NCBI GenBank assembly: GCA_030533445.1
Contig: CM060070.1
Span: 24,271,501 to 24,335,500 of the forward strand
Reading direction: 5' to 3'
DNA from: Cyprinodon diabolis
Lineage: Eukaryota > Chordata > Actinopteri > Cyprinodontiformes > Cyprinodontidae
Length of the DNA: 64,000 nt
The notes beneath the pieces were generated by a model. The model worked only from the letters and a program-made list of their open reading frames with translations. It did not search any database and had not been told where the DNA came from. Numbering within the stretch: the first letter of the stretch is position 1; the number at the start of each line of letters is the position of its first letter. A program made the translations under genes and the position numbers. Shown in pieces: positions 48,041-58,400 of this stretch.

Positions 48041-51000
48041 AAAAAAAATATATAGTATCTAAAAAAATTGTTTTAGAAATTCTGATTGGTCCGAAATATA
48101 TAAATATTTTCTTCTACTTATGAAACCAATGGTGACGCAAAAAGAATCTGCACCAATTAAAACAGTAGGTTGAGGTCACATGACCTGCAGCTCAGGCATT
48201 GTCAGATCCTAGTAGATCTATGTTAGAGCTGAGAAATGGTTTCTTCTCTGAGTTGCATTTCTCAAATTAAAGTTAAAAATGAACAACTCTCTACAAAAAA
48301 AGATAAAGGTTAATAATGGTTGAGGTTTCTAGTGTTGCTGCTGACTTAAAGAAGGAAAGGTGCTCAGAAGCCACACAGAGGTTGCTGCTTGCCTTCTGTA
48401 GAGGTAGGTTAAATGTTTGTTGACCTGCCACCCAACTGGCAAACAGTATAGTACCACAGTGGGTGAGGGCAGGTGTGCCACTAACTTGGCTAGAGAAGGT
48501 AGACTAACTATCACCTTTATGCACTGACTTTCACCTAGCCACCTCAAAACCTTTATATTGTCAATATGATTTGTGCTTTTAGGCCATTAGGAGGAAGATA
48601 AGCGTTGTGTTCTTCAAGACATTGTCCTGCTGCCTATGTAAAGTACGGAAAAGCTTAAGCTCACAAACTGCTGCGATGGCAGCAGGAGATTCTCCTCTGA
48701 TCTAGCGCTGATCTAGTGCTTCTGCTCTCTACTAAAAAAAGGGTCATGGCAATTAGCCATGGTCCTGATGCAGCAGAGCAGTCACAGATTATCACATCAT
48801 CACCACCCTGTTCCACTGTTAGAGTGATGTTCCTACTCATTCTGCACCAGAATACACAATCTGATGAGTTTTAACCTTTTTAAAATGTCCTGTTCCACAG
48901 AAGTTTTCCCATATAAAATGTGAGATTGGCCTCTTATGGTTTTTTGTTTTTGTTTTTTAGTCTGCAGTGGTTTGGGCTTAGAGCTCCTCCATTGATGACA
49001 TTTTTGGCCAGTCTTTTTTTATTTTAAAGCCAGGAACCATTAACAGAGGCAAGTGTGGCCTGCAGTCAGACGATGTTCTGGTGTAACCCCTGGATGAGTC
49101 ATTGATTCTTATTTTAAGTGATTTGGAAACTTGGTAATTCCACTTTTTAAGCATATTTTCCCCATCTGTATATGGATGTCTCTTACTTTGGTTTATAAAA
49201 GTCCTAAAGCCTTTCTAAACTAATAGGATTTCTGTAGATTGGGCCTTGATGTTGTGTTGTTATTTTGAATTCTTAGACTACTTAATGTCTATTCAGGTGA
49301 TTACTGGATTCATTAAGTCTAATAGTAACCATGCCTGGGTTCGGCTTGTAAAAGTGAGCTCACCTTTTAATGAATGCGCTTATTTCAGATAGAAAAGCGT
49401 GAATGTACTTACTTTTTCACAAATGGCTGGGTTGGTTTCAAGTTTTTATTTATTTTTAACTGCCTTAAGTATAATAATAAAAGGCAAAATCACAGTCTTA
49501 GAGAGTTTTCCACAGCGATGACACCGAACCTCAAAAAACAGATAACAGGAGCTGTATGGCTGCCTTAATCTGCTGTAATGTACCAGTAAAAAAAAAACTA
49601 TCGGACTTGAGAACATCATTATTTTGATTTACGTCCACCAGTGCTTGGTAGTAAAACAATATGCTTTTTTGTTTTTTTTCAAGCTCCAGCTGGATTTTTT
49701 GTATTCACTCTGTGCTCAATGCAGGCAGATAAAACACCTCAGGCATAGGATGGACTCAGATTTGGTATATTTTTAAGCAGATGCCCCTTTAATGCATTAC
49801 GTCCTGTGCAGAGTGCCTGAGTTTTAAGTGCTGATCCAGGAGCTCAGCAAACTACTTTTCACTTGCTGATTTTGACATCCCAAACATTTTTGCAGCTCGT
49901 CTTGCTTTTCAAAGTCCTTGAAGATAGTTTCAGTAAAACCCTGACAGTGTAGGTTTTAAGGTTCATGGTGTCTACACTGAGAAGCCATATTAAAACAAGG
50001 GGGAAAAAAATCTTTATTGCTGCAAGTAAAGTGTTATGTTGAATGATTGTGCTCCTTTTTTTTTTTTTTTTTGCAAAGATCAGAAAACTGGATTATTAAG
50101 TTATTTTTCTATTCTTGACTCAAGTTTAGGAGTCTTCTTTTTTCTATTCTTTTGTCTCTTCTTCCTAATAAGCCGACTTTCAGACAGAAACTTTAAAGGC
50201 TGTCATGCAGCCCTGTTTTAGAAGGAGGCAAAACAAAAGGCTTTGCTTTTTGTGAGTGTTTTTCTGAGTAGCTGCTTTGTTTTATAGTGCTGGTTTAAAT
50301 CAGTGAGATAAGAACTGTTTCTGCTAAATTGTTATTCACTGATATGTGCTCATAAATAAGGAATTCACAATCAATGTTGGAAATGGTATAAAATAAATGA
50401 TACCTAATACCTTTAAGTTCTGTTCTTTTTTTTTTTTTTGGTTGTTCTTATTTGGATTCATTCGTGGAGGAAGGCTTTAATGCCAAATTTATTGCAAAAT
50501 ATATTTCACATCTTTAGTTCTAGAATTTAAAGAAAATAATGAAATGATGTTTGGAATACAACAAATATATTATATCTTGCAAAAGTTAATTTCAACCATA
50601 TTTTACAAATTAATATGTTGCAAATTTTGTTGTGTTTTAATAGGATCTTGTCTAATAAACCAACAAAAAGCAGTGTATTGTTGTAAGGTGGATGTCTTTA
50701 AAACATTTCTAAGCTGTTTTAAAGATAAAAACTGTAACATAATGTAAATTTGTATTCAGCCCCCATAAGCCGTAACACAAGTCTCTGAATACTTTTGGCT
50801 ATCCGTTTTAAAGAAACCAACCATGTTTCTAAACATAGATCTGATAGCAAATGTAGTTATTTGCAGTTATTTATTCTATATTGTTTGATTACATATTTGC
50901 ATTGAGTTTTCACAACAAAATAACATGAAAGTATTTTTTTTGTTCATTAGTTCAGAAGCAAAGTGTTTCTTATCAATATTTTACACAAAGATCTACATAA

Positions 51001-51622
51001 AAGGAGATGTTTCTACTTTTTTTGTTGACATTTTCGTTTTAAAAACCTTAAAATTTAAATATAACAGTAGTTCTTTAAAAAATACAAATATCCTTTCAAA
51101 AAAAACAAAAAAACCTGAAAGAAATATGACAAGTTTACTTTTTTATTAAAAGGACATGTAACATTTGTTCCTGTTCACAAGTGTTATTTAATCCTGCTGA
51201 AGGTAAAAATGGTCCTTTGGATTGTAATGGTTGGATTATATGGTTGGTTTGCATGAGACGCCTGTCTTGGTAGGTTTATTCCATTCTTTACATTTGGATG
51301 GAATTAAAAAGTGATAATTGAAACATTCCCAGAATATTTTTCCATGTCCTAACCCTACTTTTAACTACTTAACATCTTTGGCTTTGGTCTCTCTGCTGTA
51401 TTCAGTGTCTCGTGGTGCATTTTGTGCTCTAATTTTCTTTGATTTCGCAAATTAGGGGACTTTAAAATTTGGGGAATCTGACCGACGGGGTCTGAAACAA
51501 ATGCAGACCAAAATTCTTACATTAACTTTAATAAAAAAATCTTGAAAACCAACCTTTATTCTGCTCCACAATTATGTGCTACTTTTTTGTTGGTCTGTCA
51601 CATAATTATACTAAAGGTTGTA
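48041..51622. other. Intergenic DNA, nothing recognised
   Basis: No exon was found. Features are T-rich runs (50047-50072, 50426-50440) and a possible decayed element end near 50758-50800 (CAGCCCCCATAAGCC, CTGAATACTTTTGG). Short ORFs have no support. Confidence 0.5.
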
Positions 51623-51899
51623 CACTGCAAAAATGTTAATCTAAGCAAGTCATTTTTTTCTTAAAATAAGGGCATTTCTTCTTAAATTGAGCAGGTAAGT
51701 GAGACACTTTGCCAATGAAATAAGACAATTTACTTTTTTTTTTTAAAGTCTCATTTCAATTGCATAATATTTAATTATATTATTCTAAGGGTATGCATGT
51801 TCATTCCATTATCAGATCGTCTTATTTTCCTACACAAATTAAGGCTAAATAGACTTATTTTAAGAATCGTTTACTCATTTTCAGAAGGTTTTTGCAGTG
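51623..51899. mobile_element. TA-flanked MITE, CACTGCAAAAA family, copy 2
   Basis: It has the same inverted ends and flanking TA (51621-51622 and 51900-51901) as copy 1 at 27394-27687, and the shared interior word GTGAGACACTTTGCCAATG. It is 277 bp against 294 bp for copy 1. Confidence 0.78.
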
Positions 51900-52091
51900 T
51901 AATATCATAAAGTTGAATAATTACAAATGATTAGTCATGTAGTCAATGTGATTAATGTAAACAGCAGTTTTACATTTTTAGCATATCATCTAAATAAATG
52001 ACTGCAATAATCAAATCCATGACATTCCAATTCAGTTTTCATGTTTTAAAACTTTGAAAACCACCAAACTTAAAAAATACAACAACAACAT

Positions 52092-52097
52092 TTTATT
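52092..52097 (-). terminator. fbn: Candidate fibrillin polyadenylation signal
   Basis: On the - strand CCAATAAAATG is followed by a GT-rich stretch (TTGTTGTTGT), the usual arrangement of an AATAAA signal and downstream element. It lies about 2.9 kb after the fibrillin stop. Alternative signals are AATAAA at 52823-52828 and ATTAAA at 53864-53869, so the true 3' end is uncertain. Confidence 0.4.
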
Positions 52098-53179
52098 GGC
52101 ATGAATATCACCGCACAAAAGTGTACAATGTTTACATTTTTCACAATCGTTGTAAAAAATCTTTGGTTTCAATCCTCCAAAATAATTTTAGATATAAAAA
52201 AAAAAGAAAAAAAAACTCCAATGGGACCAATAGATGTGGATGGGACAGGATGATTGTCATAGCTTTGAGTTACATCATGGGGTTTCAAGTGGATAATTAA
52301 GAAAACAAAAAACAGAACACCTGTCTGCTACTCAATCTCTTTGCTAAACACCTGAATAAAGGATGGCGATGGCAGTATTCAAGTTTAACTCTGAAGGTGG
52401 GTTACAGTAAGCACACCTTTTAAACAATCAAAGCGGCCAGTTGAAGAAAAAACAATTGCAGATGACAGCACAGACACAAAGTATACAAACTTTATCTGAT
52501 TAGAAAGTGAGGAATTAAAAACAAAGTTCTACTGTTGTATTAGGTGGAGTGCAATAGCCCTGAATGTTCATAGAAAATGATTATTGTAGCACCAGCTAGA
52601 TCCCAGCATTGTTTGCAAGGATGCCTCGTCATCTCCGGCATCCTACAGACAGTGTAAATTTCCCTGTGTTTTATCACCTTTTGTTGATGACTGATATGCA
52701 GTCATTGATTATTGTCACACTTCTTTACTTTGTTTTTTTTGGACTGCTAAAAGCCTTCAATCTGAATATTTCATGTTGTTGCCGTAACAGAAAAAAAATC
52801 TACCTTCGCATTAAAATATACAGTTTATTACAAAGAAGCACGTTCGATAATATGTTTTTCAGACGTTTCAAAAGGCAGACATACACAACAAAATGTAGTA
52901 GAGAAAAATTTTTGCAAATTTAACACTGCACTTAGCTTTGTACAGTAACAGAGATGGCATAATGTAGCACCGTTTCTCTTTGAGAGACTAAATAACTAGA
53001 TAATCTTATTTTCGTGAGGTCTTGTGTTCGCCTGTGTTTGCTCTTCCTCCTCTCAAAAGTACTAATTTGCAATGTTGTGAAAACAATATTCTTCTTATAA
53101 TATCCACCCCATTTCTGATTTCTTATGCTTTTGACATTTTAATGTATCATCTAATCAAACAAAGATAACCGAAAATATC

Positions 53180-53544
53180 TAGGGTCGCAACAAACATTCT
53201 GCAAATTGATGAATCTGCCGATTATTTTTCAATTAATCGAATAATAATCGGAGCGCCAAAGGCTCCTCAAAGAAGATTTTTTTATACAATTAAAGTGGGT
53301 GAAACTGAAACTTTTACACTAGATGGAGCATTTTCACAGATGAAAACAATTTTTATATCCTAAATGTGAAATGTTTATATATATTTTCTTTAAATTTTGG
53401 TATAATTACTGCTCTAAGTGGGTTGCTCTGTCACCTGAAGACATGATTTGGAGTCTCTATACTCCAGTTAACGATTAATAGATTTCTAAATTAGTTGACG
53501 ATTATTGAAATAATCGTTTCATCTGATTAAATGTTTCAGCTCTA
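53180..53544. mobile_element. hAT-like MITE with ATTAATCG/CGATTAT ends
   Basis: The left end is TAGGGTCGCAACAA, with CGATTATTTTTCAATTAATC just inside. The right end is GACGATTATTGAAATAATCG then GTTTCAGCTCTA. These are the decayed inverted ends of a very common teleost miniature hAT family (normally TAGGGCTGCAAC and complement). Confidence 0.7.
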
Positions 53545-53564
53545 AAAATATTCAACCTAACCTT

Positions 53565-53945
53565 GTGCGAAAATACTATTGCCCTCTATATAAGTTCATG
53601 AAATAACTGCGACAAACCACATTTTTTTACTGGATTTCTCAAGCAACACCAATGCTTAAGCAATGAAGCACCTAAACTATTCAATAATTAGTTAAAAAGA
53701 AAGTCCCTGACATCTACTACCCCTTAAAGGGTAACAGAGCTATTTGTAAGGCGTTCGTACTTAAAAAATAGAATGCCACAAACAATTAAAGCTTTCAGTC
53801 TACATGTCTTAATCTTTTCCTTTAAAAGTCAAGCATACGCAGTTATCTTTGATATAAAATCAGTTTAATGATCTGAAATATTTAGGTGTAAATGGAACCA
53901 ATGTGGGAGGGGACAAATACTTTTCCACAACATTGCATGTTATAG
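53565..53945. mobile_element. Possible decayed MITE
   Basis: Left CTTGTGCGAAAATACTATTG and right GGACAAATACTTTTCCACAA form an imperfect inverted pair of the sort found at ends of Tc1-like miniature elements. The interior is unremarkable. Boundaries are approximate. Confidence 0.4.
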
Positions 53946-55029
53946 CTGTCATATACCTTTGAGATGGCTCGTGATGCGTTGTAAACTAGCCTTCAGATGT
54001 CAAAGAAGTCAGACAGTCAGTAAGTTCAGCTATAACTCCTGCAGCATTTCAGGAGACCTCCTACTCTATGACAAAGCTGGCTCTCAGGATGAGAATCAGC
54101 ACACCTGAAGCGTAGATAAAAACGAATGGTCTATCTTTCATTAAAACCCTATGAGCTGCTTATCGGTGTTTCCCTGCCCGTGACGGATGCTGTGAGATGC
54201 TAGCTCCCTCTTTTGTTTCAAAGTCAGCATCACAGCATGGTGTCCGCACTCGGAGAGAGGTACTGAGGTAAGCAAACATGACAGCACACACGCATGCAAA
54301 CACGCCAATCCCTGCTTTGCTCTCTGCCATGCGAGCACCAGCAACAATCGGTCTCATCAGACCAGAACACAGCTTCCTTGTGTCTGCATCTGAGGACTGG
54401 TTGAAACCGAAGCTACGAAGGACAGAGTTCTTTGGACGTATGAACCTGAAATGCTGTCTAAATGTTGCAGTCCTTCGTGGTGATGGCATTTTTAAAAAAA
54501 AAGGACAAACACAATAAAAGGCACACTTGAATACAGAGAGGGGCGAAATGTGTGTAACTTTATCCGCAGTTATGGGATTGTTTTTTTTTGTTTTGTTTTT
54601 TCTTAAGATCACAAAGATGTGAATTAATCCTAATGCCGGGTATTTTTGCACAATTGAAAACATACATTTTAGCTCAGCCCCAACATTAACTGAATCAAAC
54701 CTCCAGCTAACCTTAACAGACATGCTACGTTTTGTGTATGGAGCTGCAGTGGTCCAAGCACAAAAGCACCTCTTTGCCATCTGTTTCTCAGGGGAGAAAT
54801 GAGTACTGGGGCAGACAGAATTACAGTCATTGTACAAAAATAAGAAAGAAAAAATCAAACAACATATAACTTGAAGAGTAACAAAGTGGTGGTAGAGGTG
54901 GGCTTATTGACTCAGTTTCTTGTAGCCCCTAATTCTCCCCCTGTTAGTCGGATGGTTCTTTCAGGGGCAGAGTTATTTGATAGTTTAAAAAAAAAGTCCA
55001 GAGAAGGATTGCACACACATGGACTGAGC

Positions 55030-55407
55030 TCAGTGCAGGTGAATGTGGAGCTTGATGAGCAGAGCATCTCCTATCTCCCCCTGTAGGTAGTCAGAGTCGT
55101 GCTGCTCCTCCAGCTGATGTAATCTGCGGGGTCCAAACAGAGGCAGGCTTGTGACCTCCAGCCGGTAGGACCCTGGAGGGGGTGGTCTCTTCCCGAGCCT
55201 GAGGACGCTCTTTCCATCTCTGCGCTCCACGAGGCGGAAGTGTTCGTCGGTGTTGCCGCGGGTTATGATGTAACGTACGTGATGCTCCAGGGGCTCAAGT
55301 GCAGGGAGGAGCTCAATCAAAGGCTCCTTGTTGAGGAGTGAGGACAGCGAGATGTTTAAGGGGATGAAGGCCTGGGTGTCCACGCTGGCCATACTTACAG
55401 CTGGTTC
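55030..55407 (-). CDS. fbn: Fibrillin last coding exon: C-terminal propeptide
   Basis: It starts after CCTGTAG (AG at 55408-55409), reads [14 protein letters not shown], and ends at TGA (55030-55032) after KLHIHLH. It carries an N-glycosylation sequon (NIS in [11 protein letters not shown]), as human propeptides do. With nine residues from the previous exon, the cleaved peptide would be about 134 residues, similar in size to human asprosin (140) from fibrillin-1. Confidence 0.96.
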   Translation of the reverse strand, partial: EPAVSMASVDTQAFIPLNISLSSLLNKEPLIELLPALEPLEHHVRYIITRGNTDEHFRLVERRDGKSVLRLGKRPPPPGSYRLEVTSLPLFGPRRLHQLEEQHDSDYLQGEIGDALLIKLHIHLH

Positions 55408-58400
55408 CTACAGGAAGAGAAGGAGAGGAAAGTTAATAACTCTCCTTAAACAAGTTATTAAAACCAAAAGTGATATTAATTAAAAAACAATTGTTTTGGT
55501 TCTTTTAAAATGTATGTCTGGTTCAGCTTTCTAAAGAGTGAAAATGTTCAAGCTGACTCTGATTAGATGCAGAGTATCTGTAAAAGCAGTTTTCAAGTTT
55601 TGGTCATAGATTTTTAGTTGGTTTTAGGTCTGGCCTTTGGTTCACTCCAACTCCTTTTTATGCTTAATCTGGATCATTCCATATTAGCTCTGGCTGAATG
55701 TTACCTGCAGCTTATAACTGATTTCCTTCAGGTTTTTCTGGTAATTTGATGCATCCATCTTTCCATAAACTCTGACAAGCTCATCTTAAAGAGACATTTT
55801 GTAAGGTTCAATTGAAAATATCTTTAGAATAGCCTTTTTATTGAACCCTGTACTACTGAAACATTGTTTCATGAGCAGACTGACACCTCAGTAGTTCAGC
55901 GCTCATGCATCTATAAACCTGTAGCCTATTTTCCGTAAAGTTGTGGGGAAACAGCTGTTGAAACTGTTTCCGAATTCTCCAGAGTGGTGCCCGACTTTAC
56001 ACGGGTGAATAAAGTGAATGTGATTGGTCGTTTATCAAGATGGGGAGGTTGTTGTTGCGGAAGGTCCGCAAGCAAGTTTGGTTGTGGCCGGTTTGTCGGA
56101 AGCATCTTCCTAATCAGTTAGCAACTTTGTGCTAATAGGTTCCCAATGGAAAAATTACATTAGGATTAAGTAGCACTTGGCAGCAACACTGTCAAGGAAT
56201 GCAATGAACAGCAGAACCATGCAAGAGGAGGAGAGTTTTGTGTCGGAGGTCGTGGATGAGTTTCCTCCGTCATACATTTTTTATTCCGAGGAGGAAAGCG
56301 GGGACGAATTTGTTGTGGAAGAGGACGCCAGGGCGGCAGAAGCTACGTTAGGTGTAGAAGGCTTAAAGCTGTATATGTTTGAGCCCTTGCCTCGCAACGC
56401 TACCTGTTCTGTTAGCTCTACGCCTGCAGAAGACACAGACGTCCATCCCCGTGAACACTGGGACGGAACTCAATGGTAAAATAAATTATTCTTATTTCAA
56501 CCGTTGCGTATATAAGCTGAGAGATATGAATCAAGATGCTGTGACCAAAAAAATGTGATTGACAGCAACCACTTATTGAATACCTCATGTGATGCTATAC
56601 ATACAGCCACTCTCTAATGTGACTGTGGGTGGCATTTGCCAAATCAATTTTTAAAGTAGCATCAACAACTAACATAAAGTATATTTTGTCTTTAAACACC
56701 TAAATATGGTTTATCATTATCATTTCATTTTATTTATTTATTTTTTTTTTAAATATCTCAATACCCCATACTTACTGATCTATAACCTCACACCCTAACT
56801 TAAGGTCTAAACTCTCTCTAAGCTGTTCAAAGCTTGTGATTGAGCTGTTTAATCCAACTCTTCTATCACTTTATCCACACCCATATACAGTACCTGGAAT
56901 GCCAGTTGGGTTTCTAATGGACTGTTTAAGCAATAGGTAACTCCCGAATGAAATTTCTTATTGGTACCTGAGTAAATCCGATTATATACTCCTGCCATAC
57001 TTATGCGGCAGTCTGGAAAACGCTGTAGTAAGCTGAAGCACGCTTGCACACGTCGACATACTCTGGATGCAAGCGTATGCCATACGTGGGCCATAGGTTA
57101 CAGGTAATTCATCTAATCGTTGACAAACATTAAATGTAAGTTACTCATAAGTCGTGGTGCCCAGCTTATCCAAAATCTAAGAGTAACTGGTGCATAACTT
57201 ATGCTTAACTCATTTAAAACTTATCTCCAACGCATATCAACATATTTGACGTGTTCCAGACGGCTGCCGAACGTGTTTCTAACTTACTGCTACCGTATAA
57301 TGGCGTATTTGTAGTGTTTCGGTATGAAAGGGGGTTCACAGGAGAAAACTGTTAGTTTTACTCTACACTGCATCCCCATCATAGGGTAAGCGTGAAGGTG
57401 AGTGTGATGAATCCATGCATTCAAGCCCATGGCCACAACCAACAAAATTCCTAGCAGACATGGAGCTGTGTCTGCAGAGAGGGGCAAATGCAAACCTTCT
57501 TTCTTTTTCTTTTTTATACTGATGATTCACAAGCCACTGTCCTGAGGGGAACAGTGATGGGCCCGGTCTGCCTGCAGGCATAGTTCGGGCATCTCTGGGC
57601 GCATCACTGCTCCCCTCACGACACTGGCTTGTGGGCGGTTGTAGGACATAAGTTCTGGACTCGTAATGAATACGCAATGTATATGCCAAAAATTTAAAAA
57701 ATACATAGAAAGTTCAGTGTATGCCAGCGTTTTAGCAGATTCTGGAACTTCAGCATATGCTGGCTAAATTGTCAAGGTCAGGGCTTAAGTTAAAAAAAAT
57801 GTTCTTCTTCCTTCCACTTCACCATTATGTGTTAAATACCGTCATTCTATGATATTAAATACAGACTTTACAACACATCCTGTAAAACAACACAGTCTGA
57901 AATGATATTAATGCTTTTGAAAGGTACTTTATAAAGGTACTTTATAAAGAATGAGAATCATTGTATTTACCTGATTAAGTTCATTTTCATCGGCACTGCG
58001 CTTGTGTCGTCCATTCTTTCCTCCGCCATTGATCTTGCATTCGTAGCAAGCTTCAGGAGAAAGACTGTCATCCTCATCTCCATCCACAAGGTGTCCTGGG
58101 AAGCCTGAACCGGAAATACAGTGACTGTGTGGAAACAAAAAGAGAAAACTATTTCAGAATCATTACATAAAAGCCATGAAACACGACTAAGGTGGCACAT
58201 AATCCCTCACCCCTGGCCAGCTCTAAAGAAACCTCCTGGACAGCCGCACAGGTATCCTCCATCAGTGTTGGAGCAGCCATAGATGCAGGGGTTTGTGCCA
58301 GTGTTACATTCATTCACATCCTGGCAACCACCGGCGGTTTCCTCAAAGTCAAAGCCAGAAGGACAGACACACTTGAAACTTCCCAGGGTGTTGTAGCAGG

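Larger units (their letters stand above)
52098..55029 (-). other. fbn: Presumed fibrillin 3' UTR
   Basis: There is no other gene between the fibrillin stop codon and the candidate signal at 52092. The tract contains one clear and one possible miniature element. A 232-codon - strand ORF at 54160-54858 has no recognisable domain and is treated as chance. Confidence 0.4.

Noticed and set aside
52609..52923. 104-codon + strand ORF
   Set aside because: Antisense within the presumed fibrillin 3' UTR; no domain and no splice or promoter support.
54160..54858. 232-codon ORF on the - strand between the fibrillin stop and the candidate polyadenylation signal
   Set aside because: It has no recognisable domain, an irregular composition with many Cys/Lys/Phe, lies downstream of the fibrillin stop in the same transcript direction, and shows no separate promoter. 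It is most likely a chance ORF in the 3' UTR.
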